Shown here one piece after another: positions 34,295 through 49,100 of a DNA stretch of 64,000 nucleotides. Position 1 is the stretch's first letter; each line of letters opens with the position of its first letter. A model generated the notes under the pieces. The model was given only the letters and a program-made list of their open reading frames with translations, had not been told where the DNA came from and did no database searches. Source of the DNA: Hippasteria phrygiana (Eukaryota; Echinodermata; Asteroidea; Valvatida; Goniasteridae); NCBI GenBank assembly GCA_037893225.1, contig JAZGUH010000370.1, positions 930,001 to 994,000 on the forward strand, read 5' to 3'. Made by a program: the position numbers and the translations under genes.

Positions 34295-35500
34295 TGGATA
34301 TCATGGCTTACCTACATCCAGTAAGGATTGTTTTACGGGAATAACCAAATTTATTGCAGGTTGTAAGGGCAGAATCCATGAAATTGGGTTTTGCTTAATG
34401 AGCAATAATCTAATCTCAATAATAATTGTATAGTGCCTTACACAATAACAGCAAATGGGTTTCTGGCACTTCTACATGTCTCTAGATTGAATTGCAGGCA
34501 AATTAAGAAAATAAAATTCATAAAAATGGTAAGGGGTTAACCCGTTGCCATTTTTTTTCTAGAAATCCCAAACAAAAATTCTAGATTGTATTTCAAAGAA
34601 AATTTCATTTTTTGGGCCAAAATTCCAAAAAAAATGTTGCAGCAGGAATAGAAACTTTAGCCCTGCAATTTCAGATCTCTTTGACCAACACTGAACTTTA
34701 ACAACATTTTCAAAATGCATTTCTCCTATCAGATATGCTATGTAGTCTTATTACACATCTTTAGGTTTTAGAATTTGAGGCGAAAAATGTTTTAAATGGT
34801 AAGTGGAACCCCCTTCCCATATTTTTTCTTTTTTTTCGATGGGAACAAAATGGGTTTTTAAAGCACTCCCAAATGTCTCTAGATTGAATTTCAGGCAAAT
34901 TTAGAAAATATCATTTTGGGGCCAAAAATGGCAAGGGTATAAACCCTTTTTTTTCTGGTATTGCAGCAGGAATAATACATGGACGAGAGACTTTGAATTT
35001 GTTATAAATTTTTCAAGCTTAACATTTTTCAAAAAATATTGCAAAATTAATTTTTTTCCTACCAGATGTGTTTTGATCAGGGGTGAGATTGGCCAAAAAT
35101 GCAAAACCCATGAAATCCACAAAAAAGTCCATGAGGACCTCAAATCAACATACAGTTTGTATTTGCCTAAAGGCAGCCCCTTAAAATATCCATTTTTATT
35201 GGTAAAAACACCTTTAGGACAACACCTCGGGAATTCCAGATTGCAAAAGAGATTCTTTAAAAATTCTGAAATCCCGAAAAATGTCATATTTGGGGCAAAA
35301 ACGACAATTTTTTTTTCAGATCGAAGAATAAGTTGCCTTCAGCCATGTAATTTCAGATGTCAACATTGAACATTTCCTGATTTCTATCAAATATGTCTTG
35401 ACTACCCTTCAAAAAGGTTTCTAGCACTCTAGTGTCACCAGAATCAATTTCAGGCAAGTTTTGAAAATGTCATTTTTTGACCAAAAATGGCAAGGGCATA

Positions 35501-35598
35501 TTAACCCTAGAACCCATCCTTAATCCTCCGCCACAAAAAAATGCATTCATCTTCAATCCTCTAAAACTGCAAGGAGGATTGAGGTGGGTTAGGGTTAA
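35501..35598. mobile_element. TTAA-CCCTA insert, 98 bp, AATCCTCC type
   Basis: TTAACCCTAGAACCCATCCT and its approximate inverse GGTGGGTTAGGGTTAA border the insert. AATCCTCC and GGAGGATT form a second inverted layer. Confidence 0.75.
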
Positions 35599-37127
35599 TA
35601 TCACTTAAATATTCAAAAGTTGTTTTAACATACAGAATTAGAGAGAAAAATACCTTCCCACTGTAGAATAATATTCAAGTATTGAAATACAAATACATTT
35701 TTAATATTATAATTTCCTCTTTTATAGATGCTGTCAGAGTAATTTTTACATTGACTACATGTAAATTCTGGAATGGCATTCTAAAGAAACGTGTCCCTGT
35801 CAGTTTTTGTATAAAAAGAAATACTGGTGAAGATATATACATGCATGAGGCCTGTTCAACTTTTAGAATTAAATTAGGATGTTTCAGTATCTAGTGGTTC
35901 ATTTTAAAACATTAAATACAATTTTGACCATCAGGTGATGTGTAAGTCCTTTCTACATGTATTTCTGTTTGAATTGTCATTAAAGATATACTCTCTGTGC
36001 TCGTTTCCTAATGATACTAAAGTTGTTCGCCTTCGAATGAAACGTTCACCAACACCCACATAAGTAGATTTGGCTCCCAGATATCAAATTATCTGCGGCT
36101 TAGACAATAATTCAAACGTATGTTTTTGTGCATCGGATGTGCGAAAAGCAACCACGAGTAAACGGCCATTGAAGCAGGATAGAGATGGCCAAAATAGGAA
36201 AATAAATAGTTTTTATATAGGTTTTCAAGGCCAATTTCATCACAAATTAATTCAAATTCACGCATTTCTCCTAATTCAATCAAACCAGGGTTTCTTTTTA
36301 GCTACTATTGCATTCAATTTCGTGTTTGTGCACACATGATTTCGTTCTTTTCAGTCATTCTATTTCGTTTATAGGCATTCAAGACTACATTTTCACCAAT
36401 CTTCAGTTGAATTTCTACTACCTATCTACAATTTATAAAATCAAATTGATAAGAGTCATCGAAGCGCACATGAATTTGTTGCTAGTTTTTGTTTTCTTTT
36501 TCGTTTATGGGCAATGAATTTCAAATTCTGTGCGTTCAAATTAAACACGAGTTATGGCTTGTGTATTCGAGGAAGCTGGCACTTGAGTTTTTCTTTGTTA
36601 GATGCGTTTCCGTCATATGCATGTGTTTTGTCTTAATTGTTAAAGCCTGTATCTAGAAGACAGTTATGGTGATAAGTTTGAAATAAAAACAAAATCTTTC
36701 GCTATAGCCTTGTGATAGTTTGCACTGGTCTTTATGTTTTCTTCTTTATTTCTGCTAATGTTCGGACCACGTCAAATTAAAATACGAATCAGAAAGCACA
36801 TACCATTGAAACGAATTTGAATGTAAACATTTGAGAAATGTTTGCCAATTGATGAAATTGAATAATCTTTGCGACCTCATGAATTTGAATGATCTTATTT
36901 GGCCAGTGAATGGTAACTGCTGAAATGGAATGACTCCTTTTGACTGTTGAATGCTGATTCAACGGAGCATTCATTTTCAAACAAAATTGAATGAGCCGGG
37001 TATTAAATTGAATTTTTAATTTGCCGGGAAAACCTATATTAAAAAAAATAATTATTTGTTGAAGAGCATGCACAATTATATCTTTAATTAAAACAAGGGA
37101 TTTAGGCATTATACCCTGCATACGCAA

Positions 37128-40100
37128 TCACAGATTCTCGACTTTTTCGGCCTGAAGTTTATCGCCCTGTTCTTCTGTTGCCATGGTGGTGTTTGTTGTC
37201 TTGGTAACGGCAAACACCGAGTAGGCGCTGATTCCGAGGAATACACTGTAATCAAACAAAAGTACGGAATATCCCCAAAATCAGGAGCAATTTATTGAGT
37301 GGATTTTTATCGTAAAACATTTCAAAAATGTAACACTCTTTTTTTACTAAAATGTTGAAGGTGAGAATAAATTAGTGGAAAATGGCAGATGTTTGTCAAC
37401 ATGGTGTCTGTATACTTTTGCTAAAATGTTACAGAAATGGACCTCTTCAACCCTAACCCTCCAGGGTATTTTGGCTAGAAACCCTGCCAGACGCATCAGA
37501 TTGCATACTTTGTCACATTGACTTGTGTGGAGAGTGCAGCAAGGTCAAGCCGTCACCACAGATGCACTGTGCTGCGTCTGTCGGGGCTAGGGTTAATACG
37601 GACGACGTTCACAGCTGCCGTTTGAAAAAGACCACCTGGCCGGTTGTCGCCTATACACGCATTCCTGCACATACTCAATCCATTCATGTTTCAACTATAT
37701 TGTCCTTGAATGGGAGTGTAATTAATACAGGGTGTCCCCCAAAAAATGTCCAGGCCAAACCAGGCAACCTCAGAATCTCGATTTCTACAGATCCTGATGC
37801 GGGAACTTCTTTATACATAAAAAAATAGTCTTTATTTCATCAAAATCAGTCAAGCCAATCAGAAGTTGTGTCATTTTTTGTGCAGCAAGGTCAGCCCCCA
37901 ACTATAGGAGTGATTGACTGACTTTTTTACATTTTTCATTCCAAGAAGCAGCCCAGTCATGAAGGGAATCTCTCTGATCGTTTCTTGAGTCTGAAGTAAA
38001 CTCCCCGGATGGTCTTTTGCTGCAGGTTTGGCCTGGACATTTTTTTGGGGCCACCCTGTATAATATGAAGCTTTTTTCAAACAAAGCTTTCATTCACACG
38101 AAACGGGGGCTCCAAGTGCGATGAATAGGACCACTCTATTCAGTGTGGTGCCTATTGTTTGTGTTTACGCTTGGCTGCACAGCTCGTTCTTGGCATACCA
38201 GCACCCCCATCAATAACAGCCAGACACAAAAGCTGAAAGGGACACATTGCCTTAAAATGTCATGACATTTTGCTGTTTAGAAATGTTCCTTACCTTTGAT
38301 AAGAGTTGTTCATGCAAAAAAACACGTATAATGTGTTGTAATTAGTGAGTAGTGATTACAAAACAAAACATTTGCCGCTTACCCCTGACATCTGACCTGC
38401 GAAACAGACTTATTTCCAGTACTAAATATTACCGTCTATAAATAATGCGCAAAATACGCTGTAAGAGTCTTTAGTCTGGCGCCGCAGCCAGTGGCCTTGT
38501 GAACCTATCATCGCCGATGATCGCCAGGTACAATTCTCTACCTCGCGACACATATCGCCAGTGCTGCGCGCCGTGCCACAGTACATCAAAATGGATCAAC
38601 AGAACGTACTTCAACCAGATGCGACTGGAAATACGACTGGTGAACACGGTCCGCCATTTTGTGGAGTCAAAAATTTGGTTCTACAAAATGGCGGACCGTT
38701 ATTTGTCACGAAATTAAACAAAAACCACACAATTTGAAGGGATAGTTATGTGAATCTTTATATTCTACTTTTAGAAAAGCTTCCCAACCATATCCATTTC
38801 AGTTTTATAGCCCAAATCGCAAAATCCAAAGCAATGTGTCCCTTTTAAGTTCAACTTCAGTTGTATCGTAAAGTTGAGGTATGATGTGTGTGACTTGTTA
38901 CTGGCTCAGGTTAAAGGATGTATACAACATTTGCTTTTGCTGTAATTTTCAGAAATAAATGGATTTGGGGGTTAGTATTTTATAGCGTGCTAGCAAATAC
39001 TGTAACACTGACCCGTTTAAAGTTTTGTGTGCATAGATGCTGGGAAAACAGAGAAAGAAAAAATGTTTGTTCTAGTAGTCTGGTTCCCGGACCATACTTT
39101 AGAAAAATCGGAGCAATTTATAGACGTCGGGGAACTAGACTATTTCCAACGATTGTCGGCCGACAATCGCTGGAAATTAATACAAAAATTCCACTTCTTT
39201 TTGAAAACCACAGCACACCAGGTGCCATGATTTCACAGGACACTTGAGACTATTATTTATTTACTTACAGTCAAGTAAGGTATTTTATAATAATTCCGTA
39301 TGGTTTTCTTAATGTTTGCAAATGTGCCATCAAGCAGTACTTTCTGCACTGTAAATCCATATAGCACATTGAATCCTAACGGCATTTTTACACTCACCTT
39401 AACGCAAAGTCCCCGGTCAACGTTCCTTCAAAGACGACCAGGGACACCAAGACTAAGGCCGTCTTGGCATTGGCTATGGCTAGTCTGGAAAGCAGGGAGG
39501 GGTCTGGACACCGACACAGACGGATACCGGTCAGGTTCATGCCGACACCAAGGACACCACTGCATGTGTAGGTGAACAAAAATCAATTTAGTACGCCCTA
39601 CCATCAGCCTTTTCGCAATATTCCACTGTGCATGCGCACATCAGATTCAACGATTTGATTTTGGGCGATTAACCACGCACTGTTACACCACGCGGTGACC
39701 TATCTAAAAACAAAGATAACTGCACACAAGTCTATGAGGGACGTGGTATAAACCGAATCCGCACTCTGCAATTTTTCATCTAATCAAAAAGAACATTTTA
39801 AAACCACATTTTTGCATCAATTTCCAGTGATGGTCGGCCAACCATCGCTGGAAATAGTCCCTCCCAAAATTTGCCTTTGAGAAAGAACTTAAAGCAAGGG
39901 TGAGATTGGCCAAAAATGAAAAATCCACGAGGACCCCAGATCAACATATAGTTTGTATTTGCCTGAAGGCACCCCCTTCAAATATCCGTTTCTATTGGTC
40001 TATAGATATCGACAACACATTTACGACAACACATCAGGAATTCCAGATTGCAAAAGAGATTCTTTCAAAATTCCGAAATCCCGACGAAAAATCTTGACAA

Positions 40101-43100
40101 ATCTCACCCCTGTTTATTAAAGAGCTTAAGTTTGACATTAGACCAGCTAGTGCTTTTTGATTGTATAAATTCTGGTCAATCCAGTCACTGTTTGCAGCAG
40201 TTTAATTCAGTTTAATTCATTCAAAATATAAAAAGTGGTCAGAAGAAAATGTTCAAAAGGAAAAAAATGTTGAGCACGGACAGTGTATCTTCAAATCTTA
40301 AGGAAAAAAAATCAATTCCTGGTACATGCTCAGGTAAAAACCTGCAAAAAAGTTTATAGTTTTTGTTTTTACATGGCGTGAACGTCACACTACCTTAGAA
40401 CACAGCCGATATAAAATCTGTAGAGATACCAATGTGGGAAATCTCTTGCTGCTACGACGTCACCTGCATATAAAAAAGAAATTAAATATCGATACTTGGG
40501 ACTTGAATATTTGCATGGTGGATATGAACATGTGGAAGGTTTGCGGTATCATCATGTAAAATTGATCTCTTTTGAGTTGTGTGGTTCTGAGAAGAACCGG
40601 TTCGTTTTAACTCGACGTTTCGAACAGCACGCTCCCGATGATGGCCTTCAAGATGTTTGAGGAATACTGCCGATAAACTTTTGCCTGGAAGTGGTTATTC
40701 CCCTCAACAAGCCAATGCTGCATTGACAACTTTCAATTAAAGAAACGATGCACCAATGAAGGTTATGTCAGCTCTTCTGAAATGTTTCTGTTTCCGTCGT
40801 TATTTTTCCAAGGTGAAAAACTGAGTATTTAAAGGCACAGCGACAGCTATGAGCACTTACTTCGGGACTGGCGTCTTCGTTCAGATAGAATTCACACAGA
40901 CTTGCAACACATCAATACCGTGACCGGTACTCAACATGCAGTTGACAGCAAATGCCAGTTTTTCAACTGGCATCACAGATGACGTTTATCAGGCGGAAGC
41001 CGACTTTGAGAATCACCGCCTTCATAATCAAGTCTCTCTGACCGACACTATCAAGTACCTGGCACCTTTTGGCCTGTTGATGAATGCGACTTTCCTGTAC
41101 GTCGTGGTGCGCATCAAGTCCATGCACTCCATCATCAATATCTACCTGGCCAATCTAGCAGTGGCGGACACCGCTCACCTAACGCTTGCCCTTCTGCCGG
41201 CAACGATTACAACAAACTTGGGCAGCGTGGTGGATGTACTCAACCCTATTCTGCAATCCCTCGGCAATGCAACAAACTACGCATCGTACTTCATCGGGAC
41301 GGCTTTGGCCTATGAGAGGTTCTGTGCGATCTGCCACCCGCTGACATTCCGAGCCGCAGCCAGTAAACGTCGAGCTGCCAAGAAACTGGTAGTTTTATGG
41401 ACACTTGCGATTGTCACAGGAGCGGGATTTGACTCAGCAGTTCGCTGGGGAGGAACTGCAGGACTCAACACGATCGCCATGATAATCGCGATCTGTTATA
41501 CGACAGGCCTGTTCATCAATACCTTCCTATATGCATGCATCGTCAAGAAACTCAGACAGCAACCAACGATTACATCCACAGATGATGGCCAGCGACTGCG
41601 TCGGGTTGTCATCATGCTCATTTTGAACACTGCTGTGTTTTTCAGCTTGAACGTCATGTTCCTCATTACAACAATCTACGGATTAGTCATTGGTTGGTCG
41701 ACCCTCTCTCTGGTTTCCATCCAATCCCTGGATGTGCTGATCGACATGCAGCTGACCGCAAGCATCTTGAATGTGATAAACTGTTCTATCGACCCGCTGG
41801 TGTACAGTGGCATTAACCAAGACTACGGAGAAGCCGTCATGCAGGCATTTTCCTTCCTCAATCCGAAACGCTGTTGCTGCTCTTGCCACCGCTACCGTTG
41901 TTGTCGGCAAAGCCAAGACACCCCACAGGAGCCAGCAGAGCAGATTGAACTCCAAGAAATTCGCTAAGAACCGACTCATCCATCTCACCCTCCAGCTGCA
42001 GAATGTCCATCCAAGTGAAGACGGACAAAACAGCCCAATCGGGACTGGATCGTCTTTTTTTTATTCTTCAAGAACATGGACAAAACCTGGGATTAGCGTG
42101 ATCGGATACGCCAAGAAACTTGTTATCTTGAACTGAAATGATCAAGACATGTACGAATAATAGACAAATGTTGTGTCATCACACATGACAACTAGGTCCA
42201 AGCACGGAGGATAAACCAAGACTGGTTGACTCATGTGTGACTTTTCCCCCGACAAAAAAAGTCGGGGGGGGGGGGGGGGGGGGGGTCACACCAGACGTGG
42301 TTTTAAGCCCTTCAAGGTCGAGATTGATCACAAAACGAAAAGCTGAAATTTTAATCTGAAACCTTGTTGCTTATCAAGATGACACCGTACCAATTCACCT
42401 GAAAAATATTTTATCTTTGAGAAAATCATATCTGATAGCAGGGATGTATATCGAGTCCATCACAAGTCCATCACAAGTCCATCACAAGTCCATCACAAGT
42501 CCATCACAAGTCCATCACAAGTCCATCACAAGTCCATCACAAGTCCATCACAAGTCCATCACAAGTCCATCACAAGTCCATCACAAGTCCATCACAAGCC
42601 CTCCAGTCCTAATCCCAATCACAAGCTATTTTTTGGTTTTCATTGTTCATTGTTCATTTATTTCCACAGTGTCAAACATTTTAATTATGGTAATTGATAC
42701 AAAAAGGTACTTCTGTAGAGGGAACCACTGAGAAGCAAAGCTTGTAATCGTAGGCCCCTTATACAAATTTAAAGTTTCTTGTGATACATAAAGCACAAAA
42801 CAAACAATATACAAGGACAATTCATGTACTTTACATGCCAGTTAACAAGCAATATCAAATGTGTAAAATGTGTAGCATGGGAAACCTCGAGATTAAAAAG
42901 TTACATGGGATCACAATAATTATTCAACGAAATCGATTTATAATTCCGTTTGAAAGTTGACAAATATTTAGACGTTTTCAGATTCTCGGTATTTGAGTTC
43001 CACAGCCTGGGTCCCTGATATTTAATAGTTTTTTGGGGCTAAAGATGTACGAGTCAATGGTAAATGAAAATTGAAGACTTGACGAGTATAATGGGAATGA

Positions 43101-46100
43101 ACATCAACATTCCGGACGAAGATTGAATTTATAGAAGATGGTAAGGTGCCAGAAACAGATCGATACATGAGGGACCCAAGCTGAAGAAGATAAATATCTT
43201 TCACTTTCAAAATCTTGTGTTTAAAAAATAGAGGATCAGTATGAGCACTGAAATCAGTCAAATTAATAATTTGCAGAGCCCGTTTTTGTAAAAGGGAAAA
43301 GCCTGTTAAGATTACTGAGGGAACATGCTCCCCAGGCTAGAATACCATTACTAAGGTACGACAATATTAATGTACTATACGGAGAAATACAATATTTGAT
43401 CTTATTAATAACATCTATGTTTCTAGCAATAGTTTTACATAAATAATCTATATGATTAGTCCATGTTAATTTAGAATCAATGAATAATCCAAGAAATTTA
43501 AGACAAATCTGCTTTTTTCCATGACCATGTCATCAATTAATATGTTGGAAGGGAGATTACTAGCAGTTCTGCTATAGTTGGTTTTCTTAATATTAAAGTG
43601 ACAACTTAATATTAACTGCAAACCAATTACAGATGGATTTTAACTCACGATTAACCGTGTTGGTGAGAGTAGTCAAATTACTATTAGAAATAAATAAGTT
43701 GGAGTCATCGGCAAATAGAATAAATGAAAAGACAGCAGATGATTTAACAAAGTCATTAACCCTAACAGCCCAAGGCTTTTTACTAGAATCCTTCCCTAAC
43801 CACACAAACTCCAACACTGTGTAGTAAACCAATGGCACATTCTTTGTACTTGGACAAATACAGGGCATCAAGTCCCATGCAAAGTGATGGTGCCAAGGCT
43901 CTACAGTACCCAATCACACAAAATTCAACACAAATGGGGTGTTTGATTTTGGCAGGTTAGGGATGGTTAGGGTTAATATAGATCAGAAAAAGCAATGGAC
44001 CCAAAATTGACCCCTGTGGAACACCACATTTTATGGCCATATCACAGGTTGAATTTGAGCCACCTATAGAAACAAACTGTTGTCTGTCTGAGAGGCAACT
44101 TCTGAACCACCCTAGGGCTGCTCCTCGAACACCATATTGAATACGAACGCTTATAAACTAAAATATCATGATCAATGGTATCAAAAGCTTTTGAAAGATC
44201 CAGGAATATCCCCAGAGTGTGTTCAGAGTTATCTATAGCATTCGTTACTTTATCAACAAAATCAAGTACATGTATTGCATGTGTAGTGAGAAGGACTATT
44301 TGGGTCAACGTAATCAGGCTCTGAATTATTGTCATGAATAATATTCTTATCGTGAAGAACAGACTGAAATTCATCATCATCTAATGAACCAAAAGAAAAT
44401 GTGTTTTCGAGACAAATAGGGCAGGTCCATGGGTTGGTATCACCAGCAAGAAGATGATAATCAATTAAAGAAAGGGACGTACATTTTTAGATGAATCCAA
44501 CTTTCGCAGGCGTTACAAAATATCCCATGCTGGTTATTTTTATCTAGCTGAGTACAAGACACGCAAGGAAACTTTGACAAAAGCATTCCTTTGTCATTGT
44601 TCATTCAGTTACTTGTGACCAGCTATATAAAACGACTTCTGACTGGGCTTGCGAAAGGACTTGTGAAAGGACTTGCAGGGACTTGAATACAACTCTGTCT
44701 CATACAACTCTGACCTCCAAAAATGCACTGGCTTAAATAATTATGATTTCAACAATCAAAATAACCACATAATGAACGTGCACAAAACTACTGTTAAAAC
44801 AAAACAGTAGGTCACTATCTTCAGGCATGCAACTTGGAATTAACACAAAAAAACGAGGAAATTCCAATCTTTACAAGACTTTGTACCGTACAGGAAAAAT
44901 CATAGCACAGAGACCACACTTATTAAGTTGAGTAATGATGTTTTGTTGAAAATGAATTCGCAACATATTAATCTTCTTATTTTACTTGATCTTAGTGCTG
45001 CATTTGATACTGTTGATCATTCCATTTTGTTAAATCGTATCAAAGTTAAATTTTGTATCTCTGGTTTAGCCCTTGATTGGTTTACATCATATTTATCTGG
45101 TAGGAGTCAACGTATCCTTATACAGGGAGCTATTAGTCGGACATATTCAATCTTACGTGCGGTGTACCCCAAGGTTCATGTCTTGGACCACTTTTATTTG
45201 TTATGTATTCATCCAAGCTGTTTGATGTTATTCAATCCCATTTACCTACATGTAATACTCTTGGTTATGCAGATGATACACAATTGTACTTGTCATTCAA
45301 ACCTGACAGTGTTTCCAATCAAACAGAAGCAATTCCTGCCATGGAAAGTTGTATTAGAGATATTAGAATTTGGATGGTTCATGACAGACTTATGTTAAAT
45401 GATAGCAAAACAGAATTTATTTGTCTTGGGACGAAACAACAACTGTCTAAGATCCACATTCCTCAAATTGTTGTTGGTGATTCTACTATTGTTCCTGTTC
45501 ATCATGTTAGAAATCTTGGTTCATGGTTTGATTCAAATATGTCTGTGTCCACTCACATCACAAAGGTTTGCTCTGCTGCCTTTTATCATCTCCACAACAT
45601 AAGACGAATCAGTAAATATTTATCATCTAATAATAATAATTACAGATAATTTATAAGGCGCACAGTATCTGGTGAACCATTCAAAGGCGCCGGTCACTTG
45701 TAAATCACTGTCTTTCAAATGAGAGATTGAAGAGATGAGTCTTAAGATCGCGTTTGAATGATGACAGATCAGTTGTATCTCTTAACTCGTTTGGCAAGGA
45801 GTTCCAGAGACGCGGTGCACAGCTCGAAAAGGCCCAGTCCCCGTAGCTTGCCAGGCGAGTTATGGGAACAGAGAGTATCTGTGATGAAGAAGATCTGAGG
45901 CCTGGTCGCAGGTTGCGGAGTTGTAACATGTCTCGTATGTAAGATGGAGATAATCCGTGAAGGGCTTTGAATGTAAGGAGCAGGATTTTGAATTGTATTC
46001 GGTATTTAACAGGAAGCCAATGCAGATTGAATAATATAGGTGTTATATGCTCGGATGATCTTGTTCTGGTGAGTAAGCGGGCAGACGCATTTTGGACTTT

Positions 46101-49100
46101 CTGAAGGCGTTTTAATGATTGCTGAGGTAGTCCTGTAAGTAAACTGTTGCAGGAGTCTAGTCTTGATGAGATGAATGCGTGGATGAGTTGTTCAGCTGTA
46201 TGAAGTAAAAGTGATGCTCTGATTGCTGCTATGCGACGTAGATGCGCGTAAGAAGACTGACAGACTGTGGTAATATGTCGGTCAAGGTTCATAAACCTGT
46301 CGAAAACGACGCCAAGGATCAGGGCAAGGGGCAACCAGAACATCACCAATGCGTATGTCTGGAATGTTAACTTCCTGTCTGAGGTGAGGTGAGCGAATGA
46401 CAAGAAACTGGGTTTTGTGGGCGTTGAGTTTGAGTAGATTGGCCGCCATCCACCTGCGTATGTTGTCTAAGCATGTTTCAAGGATGTGTTGTGTGTTGTA
46501 TCATCGTCGGGTATACTGGGAGAAAAGGTGGCATAAAGCTGCGTGTCATCTGCGTAAAAATGGGGAAGGAGGCCATGGTGTTGGGCAATGCGGCCAAGGG
46601 GTGATATGTATAAGGTAAAAAGCAGAGGCCCTAAAACAGATCATTGTGGTACACCAAAGCTGAGCTTAGAGTATTTGGATAATTCCCCTGATAAATGAAC
46701 AGACTGAGAACGATTATGCAAATATGATTTGAACCAATCAAGAGCAATTCCGTAAACCCCAAATTGATGCTGCAATCTATGCAAGAGGATGTCATGGTCA
46801 ATGGTGTCGAAGGCTGCTGATAGGTCAAGTAGAACTAATAGAACAGCCCTTTTGTTGTCGACAGCCAGCATGATGTCATTGTGGACTTTCACCAAAGCTG
46901 TTTCTACACTGTGGAACCTGGTATATGCGGATTGAAAATCATCGCGCAAATGGTGCTCAGTGAGATGGGAATTCAACCTGGCAGCAACTACCTTCTCAGC
47001 AGCCTTCGACATAAATGATAAGTCGGAAATTGGGCGATAATTATTTAGATCGTTATGGTCAAGTGATTGTTTCTTTATAACAGGTGTGATGAGAGCCCTC
47101 TTGAAGCAATCTGGAAAGTGGCCAGAAGTGAGGGATTTGTTAATTATTGCCGTTATCGGCCCAATCAACACGTCGATGTGTTCCTTCACCATGGATGTTG
47201 GAATCGGATCAAGGGTGCAGGTCTTCGTGGGTGAGTTCTTGATGACCTTCATCACTTCCTTGTCAGAGGCGGTGGTCAACGTAGTGAGGGGGAGTTGATG
47301 AAACTCCAAATCTGCTTCAAAAGGGTCAGTGTTGGGGCCAGCGTGTAGGGGTATGTCGTATCTGATTTTGGTGATCTTGTCTTTGAAAAAATCAGAGAAG
47401 GTGTTGACCATTGCTGAGGCGTTTGGAAATGATGGGAGAATGGGTGTGGTTTTCCTGTGCATAAGATGGTTGATGACCTGGAAAAGGGCTTTTTGGTTAC
47501 CCTCACAGTCACGTATTTTATCGGAATAATAGTTGGCCTTGTAGTTGTTGAATTTGGCTTTAACCAATTCTCGCTGAGTTTTGAAAAGATCGCGGTCCAC
47601 CTGGAGGTTAGATAAACGCCAGCGTCGTTCAAGTTGTCGGCGCCTGCGTTTAGCTGAAGCTATGTCCTCGTTGTACCAAGGAACCTTAGGTTTGACCAAG
47701 ATCGTGCTGGTTTTGGTTGGAGCATGGGTGTCGAGCAATGCACTGTGAGAACGGTGTTATAATGATCGATTAGGGGGTCGACTGGGTTACTGATGAGAGA
47801 AGATGCGGTAATGTCATGTTTAAATTTGGCCTGGTCTATTGTCTTCATTTTGCGATAGGTAACCTGACGCTTTATGTATTTGGGTTTCTCCAAGTCAAGC
47901 TGACAGTGGATTGCGCAGTGGTCAGAGATAAAGTCTGCTGTTGTAATGGACTGTATGAGGGAATGAGGTTGTCGAGTGATCACAAGATCTATTGTGTGAC
48001 CAGACGTGTGAGTACCGGTGTGGACTCTTTGCTGCATGTCGTACTGCATGAGTAGATCACTGAACCGTCTGTGGTCAGTGGAATTGTCACCCCAATGGAC
48101 ATTAAAGTCACCAAGAATAATGAGGTCCCCGGTGAACAATACCTGGCTGTCAAGCAGATCAGCAAACTCGTCAATGAACGTACTGAATGGGTAGTTCGCT
48201 TTCTTAGATGGTGGTGGTCGGTATACAACAATAATACGGAAGTGTTTGGCGTTGCTGTGGTTATGAATGAAGTCTGCTTCGATGAATTCAAAGGAAGATG
48301 GCGGTTGGTTATTGGCGTGCTTGACAACGGACGCCGAGAGGCTTGATTTGTAGAGAAGTGCCACACCACCTCCCCTCAGTCCTTTCCTGAGCGTGTGGAT
48401 TAAATTAAAACCTCTGGGGGTAACGTCATGGGTGTGTTTATCTTGTTCCAAACGAAACCAAGTTTCCGTCAATGCCAGTATGTCAATGTTGTAATCGTTT
48501 ATGTGATCCTTGATGAGATCAGGCTTGTTGCATGCAGATTGGCAATTTATTAAGCCAAGGTGCGTCATGTTGCCGTTCGATAGGCTATCAGCAGTAATGT
48601 TATGGGGTGAGAGGGTGCTGGTGTCAGTAACTCTACGTTTTCCTCCTCTGCTTCCCCTGTGTCGATGGTGCCATTTTAAGATACCTAGGGATTTCATGTG
48701 ATCGAAAACCATTCTAGGGAGTTTGAACATTTGGGTCGACATACCGGATTTGATGTCGTGAAGATCGCCACTGGTATACTGTAGCGCGTTGTAGATATAC
48801 ATCGCTGGTAGCGGTAGAGTCAGTGTCAGTAACAACAGGCAGCAACAATGAAGGTGAACCATGCTTACAGTTTTCAGTTCCTTGACGACTTGATTGGCAA
48901 ATGTTCCCTCCAGATCACGATTTCAGACAAATTGTATTGCCAGCAGTTAAAGTAACTGATCTATGATCAATGACACGTCTTATGATCAATCTTTGCAGAC
49001 CAAAGTTGGACGGATTGTTGCAAAAATAATGCTGATTTACGAGAGACCAAAAATGGGGCTGCCGGTTGGGCGCACACCTTACTATTTTAATCCATGCTTT

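Larger units (their letters stand above)
34011..37127. other. gene-free region with diverged repeats
   Basis: I see no coding sequence. It holds TTAA-bounded inserts at 34151-34294 and 35501-35598. Three diverged modules with CCAAAAATGGCAAGGG lie between 34500 and 35500. The block at 35075-35290 (GGGGTGAGATTGGCCAAAAA) recurs at 39899-40112, 52894-53150 and 61130-61380. The stretch 35640-37127 is A/T-rich and likely includes the 3' UTRs of both flanking genes. Confidence 0.6.

Noticed and set aside
36070..36520. Short plus-strand ORFs with hydrophobic stretches
   Set aside because: A/T-rich sequence with no recognisable motif, most likely UTR or intergenic; not supported as genes.
42452..42600. 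Regular short repeats resembling a CRISPR array
   Set aside because: Units of 11 bp are directly contiguous with no spacers, and the context is a eukaryotic intron.
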